Positions 1-12,500 of a DNA stretch of 64,000 bases are shown in pieces. A program made the position numbers and the translations under genes. The notes under the pieces were generated by a model. That model saw nothing but the letters and a program-made list of their open reading frames with translations. It was not told the DNA's origin and did no database searches. Every line of letters begins with the position of its first letter. Positions within the stretch are counted from its first letter, which is position 1. The stretch is taken from positions 30,318,539-30,382,538 of the forward strand of contig NC_029519.1 in NCBI RefSeq assembly GCF_001577835.2, given 5' to 3'. Origin of the DNA: Coturnix japonica (taxonomy: Eukaryota > Chordata > Aves > Galliformes > Phasianidae).

Positions 1-314
1 AGTGCTCAGATGAAGTTTTGGATATATTTTGGATGCAGGGCACTTGTCTTACTCATACAGCTATTCAATAATATGTTTCCTCTGTGTGAAGTTGAAGATG
101 GTAACACGTGATCAGGATATAATTGTTGCTTATCAGCATTTTTTAGATGAAATGTTCTTATCTGGAAATACTTTTTCAGTTAAATACATATAGGGATTGG
201 AGGCAAACAGGACTTAAGCCATTAAGCTCCAGTTAATTTGTTTATCTATTTACATATACGTACCTGATTTAGAGGTTTGCATTTCAAATGTGATGTTCTT
301 ATTTGCCTTTGCAG

Positions 315-414
315 GTATGGAGAAAATGATAAGTTGCCAGAATACATCAAAGAGAAGTTGCACTGTCTGTCTTCTATTCTTGTGATGTTTACCAATCCAA
401 CTGGTCCCCACTGA
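315..414 (+). CDS. PLK4: PLK4 terminal coding exon (partial gene)
   Basis: This is the last coding exon of polo-like kinase 4, the serine/threonine kinase that controls centriole duplication. The acceptor is tttgcag ending at 314. The first base completes a codon begun in the previous exon, then the frame reads [20 protein letters not shown] and on to a TGA at 412-414. It closely matches the C-terminal tail I remember for human PLK4 (YGENEKLPDYIKQKL...), the end of the third polo box. No earlier PLK4 exon is visible in 1-314, which I read as the last intron. The plus orientation and position next to MFSD8 fit the conserved vertebrate order. Confidence 0.93.
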
Positions 415-448
415 TAAAAGCAAAGCAGGTCTTCGGGCACAAGAGCTT

Positions 449-454
449 AATAAA
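449..454 (+). promoter_or_regulatory. PLK4: candidate proximal poly(A) signal of PLK4
   Basis: AATAAA within 40 nt of the PLK4 stop codon. Confidence 0.4.
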
Positions 455-881
455 CACACTCACTGACATGAAAGTGACTGATTTTACTAAGCTTATCCCG
501 AAATTCTTCAAAATACTGGTTAAAAAAAAATAGGAAGGGAAGGGTTGTTCTACAATTTTTTGTAAGATACTTTTCAAGCACATTTTTCCTTAAAATGATG
601 GATAAACTTGCTCAAGCAAAACATTGAGCAATTTTGTTCTAAATGACCTCACGTTTTCTGAAGTAATCTCTTTTCTATTTTTTTTCCCCCACTGCTTACT
701 CAGTGATGATGATCAAGGAAAACATACCTGTGCTGTTGAAGTGTTTGTGTTTGTATATAACTTGTATTTTTATATCTTACAAGTAATATATGTAAATATG
801 TACATGTTTTATACCTTTTTGTTTTTATTTTTGTAGCAGCAGCTTTTGAATTCCCTGCACAAGCATTTTATACCCCCAAAA

Positions 882-887
882 AATAAA
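882..887 (+). promoter_or_regulatory. PLK4: candidate distal poly(A) signal of PLK4
   Basis: AATAAA in an A-rich run, followed by GT-containing sequence. It is a plausible distal PLK4 cleavage signal. Confidence 0.4.
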
Positions 888-905
888 TGCAGTGGTAAGC
901 GTCCA

Positions 906-2220
906 GCTCTCTTTGTTTCATATTCAAGTTCAGAGACCCCTTTCCCATAAGTTGGAAAGTTCAACTGTACCAGAAGCGGATGTGTTATTTTAGAGCATCA
1001 TATGTTGGCGTATGGATGGGTGAAGCTTGGGGTAAATAACTATAAAATGATTGTACAAAGCTTTGTCTCACTTGTGAACTGAACATTTGCACAATGGTTT
1101 GTATATTTACTGTTCTAGTCTTGGGCTACAGGTAACTGAAATACGTACAGATGAAATGTGATAGGAGAGCAAATTACACATGCTGCAGCTAATAGATTCA
1201 ACTTGTTATATAATCATCAGTTTTTATTAACTTCAGATACTTTTACCTATCTTACATTTTATGGATCACACTATTATGAACAAGTAACAAACTGAACCAA
1301 TGCTATGAGTAGCTGTTTGAAAACATTTCCTTATGTGCCAATATTCCCATTTATATTATTAACGCTCATGGATACACTGTGAGCATTCTTTCAGCACTTT
1401 GATAAACCAAGTAGGTTGCAAGACAGGGCTTTTAAAACACTGCAATCTTTTAATTACTGTATGCCTGCATTTTATAGTACCAATTCACTCTTGATGAGGT
1501 GTGGGCCATCACTGTGTGTTTAAAAGTTTGTAATACTTTTCACACTGAAAATCTTCAGGTATAATCCACTTTGGAAGTGCCAACGTTGTACATGCACAGT
1601 TGAGGAAAGCCTAAGAAGTCAATACCAGGAAGTGAAATGGCATAAATGCTTAGGAAATGGTTCAACTAATTTATAAAGAAATGACAGGGAGGTAAGTGCA
1701 CTCAAATTACAGTGTAGACCAGAAAACCTTTTAATAACAAGGTTAGTTTACAAGATGCAAAGGCTGATAACCTGTAACAATCCAGAAGCAGCTTAAACAA
1801 CAGCATAATTGGTGAAAATCCAACTCTTGTGGCCAAAAGCATTAAAAATCTTGTAATCAGCACATGGTTGAGGTCTGTGAAGTATTTGGAATATTTACTG
1901 GTTTTATCCTTATTCCTTGAAAATAATAAAAACACACATGCTGTGTCCTAACAGTCAGCACAAACTTGTACAACACAAAATCCCAATTGCTGCTAGCCTC
2001 CTTGAAAACTCTTTCTAGGCTCCAGTTTCTCACATCCAAAGGATTCTTGGTTGATGTAACTATGTTTTTCCTTTGTTTTCTCTACTAACATAGCAAAGTC
2101 ATTTTTCATAATGCTTTGGAATTCTGCCCGCAAGAAAGTGTGAGGGGGAGAAAACCTTCTGTATTCACTTGAGTAGGTATTGAAAAAATCATGTTTTAAT
2201 TCTGTAGTCATTCAGTGCTT
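906..2220. other. gap between the PLK4 and MFSD8 3' ends
   Basis: AT-rich unique sequence between the candidate poly(A) sites of two convergent genes. I see no open frame with family resemblance, no recognisable repeat and no RNA gene here. Parts may be longer 3' UTR of either gene. Confidence 0.5.
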
Positions 2221-2244
2221 TAACAGTCAATGAAGTAAGAATAC

Positions 2245-2250
2245 TTTATT
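2245..2250 (-). promoter_or_regulatory. MFSD8: candidate poly(A) signal of MFSD8
   Basis: TTTATT on the plus strand reads AATAAA on the minus strand. It is the first canonical hexamer I find downstream of the MFSD8 stop and implies a 3' UTR of about 1.1 kb. Confidence 0.4.
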
Positions 2251-3362
2251 ACGTTCAATATATTCAAATATTCAGGAAACACCAAATAGTAGGTATGTTA
2301 AACAGCAGCTACAACTTGTATTTACTGGAGTTATTTCAGCTTTTTTCCCTCCATAGGACTGAAACATCAAAGGAACACATACAGGTTAACTTAAGCCCCA
2401 TTATAAAAGAAAAATATTTCACTTTTTAAAGTAAAAATAAACAATTCAAAGGTAAAACCCGTTTCTTATCAGAAAGTAAGTCTACAGATAATAGCATGTA
2501 AGGAACCATCAGCTTCTTCCTATTTAATTAGCATTAGTTAAGACTGATCACTCAAGCAACACAGTGCGTTCAATTTCACTACCGACAATGGAAGTGTATG
2601 CCATTATGCTTAGTAATTCCTTCTTCCAGTAAGGTTATAAAAAGCTATACATTGCTCTGAGCAGCTTAACCTCCTTGCTATGAAGAGGCATTCAACACAA
2701 CAGTACCAAAAAAGTGCACTAATTAGTGTAGTTCAAGTAAGTCACCAAGATTGATTTTCAATGGCTCTTGATCAACTTAAGTAGCTAAATCCCACCTAAA
2801 CTATTTTTGTTAAGTAAAGTAGGCACCTGCTTTCCTCTACAATTCTGTCACACTTCAAGTCTTTGCATTGCTAACGTAGAGTTCCAAGACGTTTCATATG
2901 AAACAGTGCTCAGAAGCCAGCAAACTAGCAGCCAGCAGTTCATTTTATGTAGTCATTTTTCTGTACAAAGTGCTTGCAGCTCAACTAATCTCGTAGTCAG
3001 AAGAGTCATTAATCCTGATTCATAGAATCAAGATATACTTCTTCCTGAAAGGGACACTCTTAACCTGTGACCTTAACTGTTGCACTCGATGCACACATAC
3101 GTGAGCATTTCAAATGTGCCATTGTATTGATTCAACTCTCACATCCTTCCTCTGCTGCTAGAAAAGTAGAATACAAAAGCTCTATTGCAGCAGGTGTAAC
3201 CATATATTAGGATATGATCAATGTATGTGTTCTGTCAATGCATAAATCACATCTACAGTTCCTGTCACATCCAACAAGGTCAGTGGTCAGGCACTCTGCA
3301 TTTAAAAAGTAGCAATGAACTGTTATTTTTGAATTATTTTGATCTTCTCATTGCTTATGTAT
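2251..3362 (-). other. MFSD8: MFSD8 3' UTR (approximate)
   Basis: Non-coding sequence between the MFSD8 stop codon and its first canonical poly(A) hexamer. The true end is not determined. Confidence 0.45.
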
Positions 3363-3578
3363 TTAACAACTTTCTTCTTGCATCCTTCCGTATCTGACAG
3401 AAAATGCAATAAGTCTCTTGTATACTATCTCCAACACTAACAGGGACACTACAACCACTCCACATATTAAGCTAAATGCCCAGCGTGGTCCCAAGTGAGT
3501 GTATATTTGGCTCACAAATACCGGTCCAAGTATGCGCGCTCCGCTTCCAGAAGCAGTTAACCATCCCATGTAGACACC
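3363..3578 (-). CDS. MFSD8: MFSD8 coding exon 12 (terminal)
   Basis: Encodes [20 protein letters not shown] through helices 11 and 12 to [10 protein letters not shown] and a TAA stop at 3363-3365. Confidence 0.96.
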   Translation of the reverse strand, partial: GVYMGWLTASGSGARILGPVFVSQIYTHLGPRWAFSLICGVVVVSLLVLEIVYKRLIAFSVRYGRMQEESC

Positions 3579-6500
3579 CTAAAACAGAATTACACAGGAT
3601 TGAGCAAGCCAGGAATTGCCACCAATTGTCTGAATTAAAAAATACAGAAGTATTTAAGCACTTATTTTTTCTGAAATTTTATTACGGTACTGAGTAGTTT
3701 TCAAGAGTAATGCTGAGCTTCTCTAATCGTTAATTTGAAGGCTCCACCGTGCTACATCTACGAGCCTTCTGAAAAGGTTTTCTGACTCTTAAATGCTTAG
3801 TCCCTTACAACAAAGTGCAATATGGAAAATAGTAAGCCACAAGCCTTAGGCTTAGTTGTCCTGAAATTTTCATGCTGTAGGACATGCCACAAACTGCAGA
3901 ATGATGCTTGTTTTCTGCTTCCTCTCTGGGCTTAGCCTGGACTTTAAAAGGTTAATACTCCTGGAAACTTCTGCCCTGGTTGACATTTGCTAATATTTTG
4001 CTAAAGACACGAGGGAGGAATATAAAATCATAAAATGGCCTGAGTTGAAAAAGACCACAATGATCACCTGTTTTCAACACCCCTGCTATGCGCAGGGTCG
4101 CCAACCACCAGACCAGGTTGCCCAGAGCCACATCCAGCTTGGCCCTGAATGCCTCCAGGGATGGGGCATCCACAACGTCTTTGGGCAACCTGTTCCAGTG
4201 CATCACCACCCTCTGTGTGGAAAACTTCCTCCTAATCTCTAACTTAAACCTCTCCGGTCTTAGTTTAAGACCATTTCCCCTTGTCCTATCACTATCCACC
4301 CTCGTAAACAGCCTTTCCCTCTCCTGTTTATACACTCCCTTCAAGTACTGAAAGGCCACAATGAGGTCTCCCCAGAGCATTCTCTAAGCTAAATAAGCCC
4401 AGTTCCCTCAACCTTTCATTGTAAGAGAGGTGCTCCAGCCCTCTGATCATTTTAGTGGCCATCCTCTGGACCTGCTCCAAGAGCGCCATGTCCTTCCCGT
4501 CTTGGGGGCCCCAGGCCTGGACACAGTACTCCATATAGGGCCTCACAAGAGCTGAGTTGAGGGGGACAATCACCTCCATCTCCCTGCTGGCCACTCTTGT
4601 AATTCAGCCCAGAACACAGCTGGCCTTTTGGGCTGCAAGTACCCTCATCTTAGTGAAGAGAGTAGAAAATAAGAAGTGAAATAAACTGATTAGGCTTACC
4701 TGAGGTTTTGGGCCTAGAATTTTTGAGTATAAAGTGTAGGACATAACATTACAAACTGGATAGCCCAGTCCTATTAGTATGTCAGAACTGATATACTGAG
4801 CCAGATAGATCATGGGTGTATTCAGGCACCAGGACTGTGTTATGGGGCAGCCTGCAGGTTCTGAGTGATTGGATGGAAGCTGCATTGCTTGCCAACTCGA
4901 GAAAGGCATCACCATTTCACTGGGAGTTGTTTGGGGAATAGAATTATTCTTTATCTCTGTAAAAACAAGTAGAAAGTACCATTAAGAAGAGATACAATAA
5001 AGAAGTTTCAATTAAACATTGCGACTATAGTTTAGCATAACTTGGAATTATACCTTGCCACTGGATATTTGGTAGTTTTTTCCCCCAAGGCAGTAAGATA
5101 AAGAATCCAATTAAGACGATCAGTAAGCCTCCATGGAGTATGGCACGTTCACCTGTCCTATCAAACAATGACATTAGAATTAAACATATGATTTAAAGTA
5201 CTACTTGGGAAGGTGTTCATGACTCAGCCCACTCACTAACTTGTGGAAAAGATGCCCACCAAAACATCTGCAACAAGAACAGCAAAATCACCGTAACTTA
5301 AAACTTGTTTTTTCTTGTTATTCTAGGGTAAGAGAGAGACAAGGAAGGGGGTTGTGTTACCAGAACAAAAAATAGCTAAAGCATCGTGGTTCTGTCCAAA
5401 TCAGAAGTATGCTGTCATAGCATGCCCAAATGCACTGACAAGGAGGAGACTTCCAGAATACAGACTGGGATGCAGTATAAAACTTTTCAGGCTTCACTAA
5501 CGTAAGTAATAACATTCCAAGAAAGTCCAAGAACTTACTTTTTAGACAGCGTTTTCACCACCAGGAAAACAATAACTGATTCAACGCCAATCGCACTAAG
5601 GATTACTCCATTATAAAAAACAGCTTTCTCCCTGGTCCAGGAATACATGTCCATTGTCAGCGGAGTAGCTATGCTAAATTGACAATGCAAAACGCCATTA
5701 TTATTATTATCATTTATTAAGCAACAAATGAACAAAAATCCAACTATCTTCTCCACAGGTGTTTCTGTATGTATAGGTAAATTGTCCTTAACATCAAACA
5801 GCGCTGTGGAAGCAGTTTCTCCCAACAGGCACATCTGTGAACACGGACTGATTATAAACTAAGTCTGCCATTTATAAAATAATAAATCCACTAGACCAAA
5901 TTCAATACTGCAGTGCAATAGCCAGCTCTTGAGGCATAAACAATATATTTCAGGTAGCTTATAAAAAAATGATAGAGTTATTTTCTCTCACACAGAAAAT
6001 ACGAGAGAATAGATTACCTCTTTAAATGTATTTAAAAACAGGTAGTATATTTAAAAATATAATTGCACAAACAATATAACAACACTGCAAATATAACTGC
6101 ACTACCAATTGTTTCAGTCATTACTGACATAAGCTTCTCTGGAGCTTTTAGAGTTAAGAAGTTCAAGAGTTGTCTGTGCATCCATTCCAAACCTTTGATA
6201 CAAATGTTCTATGTACCACACTGTGCTACACATTCTCACTTATTAATGCACTTGAATTCGTTACCATCTGTCAGCACACAGCAATTTAATTGCACATAGT
6301 TTGGAACTAGAAACATTTCTATTTACAAAGAGTGAGATTAAGAAAATGAGTACAAGAGGAAAACTCTGACAATACTGTACTAGTCTACGTCACGTGTCAC
6401 AGTATTTTGAGAGAACATAGACAAACTTACGTTTCAAAGACTGCAAACACAAACAAGATGACAAAGAAGAGAAAATTGACTGCTACAACAGCAATGTGGT

Positions 6501-9500
6501 CAATGTTTCCTTCTGCGTCCTCATGCAGAACACCATGTTCTGAAACAAAAGAATAATCAAACCTGCAAACTAGGCTGTTTTACATGATGATTACAGACAG
6601 CATTAGGTTTTTTTTTACTTTGCTAAGTATTTAAGATGAGGTTTGGTGAGCAGGTAGACAATTGCTTTAAATTGCTTTGACAGTTTATGTAAAACCTTTT
6701 TCAGATCCAAATGGAATCACTAAAACTCCAGTTTCTCTGAGAGAAAATGATTTCAAACAGTTTATGCCATCTGCTGTCCCACTGTAATGCTGAGACTGAC
6801 GAGTCCTGAGCAGCAGCAAAATAAGCAAGCTGCTCTACGCATCTTTACAGCGGAAAGCAGAACACCCGTAGTTCCTCTGACAAGGCCAGAAGAACACAAC
6901 GGGGTAATTCCTTGCACAGCAGTGGAAACTTTGTTTCTCTGACCCCTACAAAGCATTTTCCTAAGCAAAGGAATTCTTCCAAATTACCATCGTAGAGTAA
7001 GCTTCAAAGAAAACACAGATACCTTCTCCTTCAAAATTGATACTGTTGCATTGCCGGCCCATGTCGTCCACTCGATGCTCTCTGGAAACGTAGAACTGTT
7101 TTCAATAATATATATATTCACTTGATCTATTACTAAGCATATTTCTAAATAGCATCATCTCTTATTCTAGTTACTCCCAACTCCTTTTATTTAATACCAC
7201 CTGTGCAGCCTACATTTAACTACAGTGAACAGCACTGCATTTAATAACCAAAATACTCTGGTGGGAGAATATGAAATATCTGTGTACTGCCATTGCCACC
7301 AATGGGATAACTGCATAAAAATCCTCCCAACATGCTTAAAAGAAAGCCATAGAACCCTGAAAGCAAGCTACCTTTATTTCTCTTTAAAGAAAAAATATGC
7401 AGAAACCAATGTAATGTAAAAGATCTGTAGTACAGAAAGTAGAAAGTCTGAAGTAATAAGAAATAAAGATTTATACTTTTAGCACTCCAGATTTCAGGCT
7501 CACTATTCCTTCTAAGCAATGCAAGGCTCATTATGATCCACCCACTAATGAAGAATATTCTGTTATTTTTTAATTTGATTACCTGAATATAGCAAAGATG
7601 AGAATAATATTAATAATTCCTAAAAGAGCCCCAAATAAAACGGGTGCTGTGTACATGTTCAGCTGAAGATGAATTGATTTCCATGTTATTCCTTCTTCTC
7701 CAATAAGCGTAAAACAAGTCTGAATAACTAAAAACAATCATATTGAGAAAATCTTGAGAATCATGAAGAACATATTACAATGCATAGAATAAACATACAG
7801 CAACTTTGCTTACCTAGTTTCACAACTGCCAAATAAAACATTTCACCTGTCAGTCTTCTGACGTTTTGAGAATCCTGTTCTAAAAAAACTCATGGATACC
7901 AGGGGAACCTCAACTAGCCAGAGAAGTTCTTTGTAACATTTAACTAATGTGTATATAGAATATATATTGTACACGTAATTCAATTACATTTAAATAACTC
8001 AGTTTTCAACTCTGAAAGTATCAATGGTTAATCTTCTTTGCCACGTGCAGATGGCAGATTTACTCTTTTTACTATTCCTTCTATATGGAAACCCTCGGCC
8101 CTGGGAATGGAGTCTCCTTTAGGAATCTAAAGGAGAGCTGGAGACAATATTATTTTATTTTCAATGAAGTTTAGATCACTGCAGAGCAAAAGAGTGTAAG
8201 ATTGTGTCATTTACCAAGAAGGAAACAGACAAACAGTCCCTATCAAATTAGGAAAAGGAATTAGCTGAATTTATGCCCTGTGCTAATTGCAGGAAGAATG
8301 CAGATTGCTGCTTGTAGGCCCTTTAATACTGCATCAACAGCACTTCATAGCAACTAGACAGCAGTTGTAACAGCAGTTATAACTAACTCAAGAAAACACT
8401 CTGCCCTAAACTTCTCATTGTATCACCGTACACAGAGAACTTCAGGCTTAATGACTGATAATCTTCATCTCCAACTGTAAGAGACAACTAAAGAGTAGAA
8501 GCTGCTTCAGATAACGTTGCTGGTCACTCTTCACAACACAAGCCAAGTCTAACCCATTTCTCCCACTAAACTGATGAAGGTATCTTAGGAGCTACATAAC
8601 ACCCGACCCCACAAACATCACTTGAGCTCTTAATTCCCTGAGCTCTCTGTAATATTTGTTACTTCTTTTTATTTTTTGTCAGTATGAAGAATTCCTGACT
8701 CTCACTACAAGATCAGAAAGATCTCTTGGGTGTTATATGGGTGAAGCAAAGTAGATTTTCAGTCATTTCTGAAAGGTGGTACTGTAACCTTAAACTCCCT
8801 TCTGCCAGTATAACAGCATCTTGGAAACTGTTCTTCCTGCAGTCAGTAGCACAGAAGTACTAGTTTTTAAACTACAAACAATTAGGATTTCTTTGGAACA
8901 GAATATTTTGTTTATATTGACATATACAAGCACATACGAGTGCATCCCATGTATTCATGACTTTACTTTGATACCACTGGCAAACTGTGCTTTGAAATCA
9001 TCCCACATACAGCTGCTAAAAATTGCTGCTTCAAGTGCCCAACTTCATCCTACAGAATATCAGGGAAAAGCCGGCTCCAGAGACACGAGGAAGTAAGAAA
9101 TGCTCTACCTGGTCCTAATATGAAGCCCGCTGCTTGGCAGGCACTGGTATTGGCCATGGCACTTGTTCTTTCTGTAAGAGAAGTGGCACCTGCAATATAC
9201 GACCGAACTACAGCCACGTTTCCTTAAAAAAAAAAAGAAAGAAGGAAATAACAAGGAAGTGTTCAGGTAAATTTTAAGTTGTATTCTTAGATAATCCACC
9301 TGTATTTTCTTACTTGGAAATGAAATAATACCCACGTGAATACGTCTATTCATTTACAACTGCGCAATTACATAACTTTATGATAAACTAGTTGTGTTGA
9401 CAAACTCATTACCTTGCTTATTTATAAATTATCATTCACATAGTGATAAATCAGGTACTAAAATACCATGTTAACAATCTTACACTAGACACAACATCTA

Positions 9501-12500
9501 TTAACTTTCAGACATATAAGCTCAGCCGTGATTACCTGCTCCAAATCCCACAAGAGCACGTGCAGTAAGCATGTAGTATTTGTTGTGTGAAGGAGGTGCG
9601 TGAACATAGGCATAAAGACAATTAGCAGCTACTGAAATTGCAGTTGAAACGACAAGGGGTTCTCTCCTCGGTCTGTAATTGGACCATAAACCAAACAGGG
9701 GAGAGGCAACCATTTGGCCAATGCTGTACGAAGCTATAATCCAGCCCAAGAAACTCGCATCTGCTGTCGGATCAATCTGCAAAAACAAATGAAGCAGCTG
9801 CATAGGTAAAGTATTAAAGATTTTTATAACATCAGCAAAACCATTTGAGATTTAGCACTTGAAATACCTGACTCTGCACTGTAATTCTGAGTGTATATGC
9901 AGTATTACTGTGCAGTAACATGGTGTCCAACATGAGCTACCACTGAACACGTTAGCATGTTGGCATGGCACTGTGCAGCACTACATAAATACACTACGCT
10001 GGGCCTCAGAAGCAGTTGCTTTTGCATCATACTTTGTATGGGTAATAAACCTTTGCTAATTGCCTCAGTACACCAAACTGACAGCAAGTACTCTCCTTCT
10101 GAGACTGGAAAAGGCTCATCTGCAGCAAATCTAACTATTTCTCATACAGCACCACTAACATTGCAGGCTACAGACCTAATTAAGCAATAAGGTAAAGTTT
10201 ACAGGCTAGGAGCAATGAACCACTTAAGTCACCTCTGCACATGCCTGAATCTGTCCTGATTTACAAGGCTGATGATGCATTTTCTTTTCTTCTCCAACAC
10301 AGCACCAGCCTCAATTTTAACAGTATCTCTAACACTCTGCCCAGGATATGCTCTTCCAAATTTCCATCTGGAACAGTCTTCTACGATTGCATGAGATGTG
10401 CAATCCTAGCATAAATTAAAATAAACTTTTAGAGACCTTTTACATTGCTTTTGACAAGAATGCAACAACGAAATAAATCAAAGCACTCTCTAGGAACACA
10501 AGCAACTCCCCATTACTGATATGAAGGTCTACATGTAACAGTCCAAAACAGAAGAGTCTCTAGACTCAGTTTCCTTTTGTTCAAAATGCAAACAAACATT
10601 ACGTATTATGCTTTAACAAATACAAATGTATTCAGATAAAGAGATTTCAATTGACTCATTGTTCAACAGTGAGATAATTTTGGAAAACCAAACATTTTGG
10701 GATCACGATGTACCTTCCTCAGTTCAGTCAACTGACAGGTTTTATGGAACAATATAAGCAATCTGTAGATGGCAAAACAAAAGTCTCTGTATAACCACAC
10801 ATTTCCCCTCGCTGCGCCTCTGCATAACACTGCATAACTTCTGAGCAGAAGTTCTGTCCTCTTATTAATTCAAAAACATTAATATTTACAAACCTTTTGG
10901 AGATATGGCCATACAGACATAATTACAATTGAGAAACCTGCAATGCAGTAAAAACACAACTGAGGTTACTTTGTTTGCCACGCCTATTAGTCATTCACTT
11001 TACTGAAACAACTACGGTGGGTTCATCCTTCTGTTCCTATGTCCGCTATGGGTTAAAACTCAGTCTGCCACCTCAAAATACTACGTTATGTGTAATTCTT
11101 CTTGAAAAGAAGACCTGTTTTTAAACAGGACATAATACAGTTGCATACATACTAAGGAAAACACTCCTATGAAAAGAATACTGAATGGAATTTTTCCTCT
11201 CAGTGGAAAGACAACGAGCTCTCTGAGTAAAAAGAACGTATTGATACACAGACATATTCTTATTAAAGAATTTTTAATACATCTAGGCCCACAGAAAGTC
11301 GCTGGAAGGCAAAAATCAACAGAACTCTCCCTTGAAGGGGCAGCTGTTTAGGACTGAAACAGGAACTTTTTCTGCAGCAGAGACGCTTAAGGGAAAACAA
11401 GCTCTGATGTGTGCTTTGAAACAGATAACACACATTCTCACAAAGATAGTATCTCTAAAGAGCTAAGCTGCTACTTTCATTTCCTAAAAGGTTTTCTTTG
11501 GATTATAAAGTGTGACCTCTCTTTGGGTCATTTCCATGTCACAACCACTACCTTCTACCATTACCCCAGACTACCACAAAACCCAATGAAACAAAGACTT
11601 GGATAAAATGTCATTTATTCTCAAAACACAGCCTTATTTATTTTATTAAAAGCAAACTTCTGTTTGATTTGCAAGCCCTATCTTCTTCTTTGAAGAAAAA
11701 AAAACCCAAAATGAACTTTTTTATGGGCGTAAAAGTGCAGTAGCACTAAAGGAGTTAAGTTAAAATCTGGAAAACCCTGTAATTTTCACATCTAAATGTA
11801 CCCACTAAGCAAAGAACAAAATCATCCATGTTTACTCACCTACGCTACTGAGAAACATAGTCAGATACATGATCCAGATAGACCTCCACCTGCTCTTGTA
11901 ATGCTCCTGCGTTTCCACCACATCTCTGGTTTTTGAGGGCAAAAGAGAAAGAAATGACAATCATGTTCTCTCAGGACACTGTGAACACTTTCCATGGACA
12001 CGGCACAGTACAACTGCATAAACTGCTTTAACTCCCATGCAATGGACTTCTACACGGGAGAGAACACTGTGCAGGCTCAAAAATACTACACTGAAAGATG
12101 TAAAAATTAATAGATATAGGATAACAATGTATTATAACACATGTGATTGTAGTGTATTGTAGTTGAAGGAAGAAGAAGAAGGAAAAAAAAGGAAGTAGGT
12201 GCCAGCAGGTGCATTCACAAGTGTTGTATGAGAAGAGCCTCATCGAGAGACACTTCGATGCAATCTCTGCCTCCGGAGCATCACAGATTTCACATAAACG
12301 CTTCAACAGCCACGAATGAAGCCACAAAACCCCAGGCACCTCCCAGAGCTGTGACTAAAGCAAACAAACCAAAACCTCTGACCAACCGCTGCCTACGCTC
12401 GGCGTTGCAGCAGCAAGTCTAGTTTTACTACCACCTAAAGAAAAGCACGACAGCCGCTGCCCACACAGCAAGGCGCCGTGAAGCCAACGCCACCGTGCCG

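Larger units (their letters stand above)
415..905 (+). other. PLK4: PLK4 3' UTR (approximate end)
   Basis: This is non-coding sequence after the PLK4 stop. Canonical AATAAA hexamers occur at 449-454, only 35 nt past the stop, and at 882-887. The first would give a very short 3' UTR and the second one of about 0.5 kb. Which is used cannot be told from sequence. Confidence 0.5.

Noticed and set aside
3952-4594. Several open frames on both strands in the MFSD8 last intron
   Set aside because: They are the decayed reverse-transcriptase end and antisense of a CR1 LINE, not a host gene.
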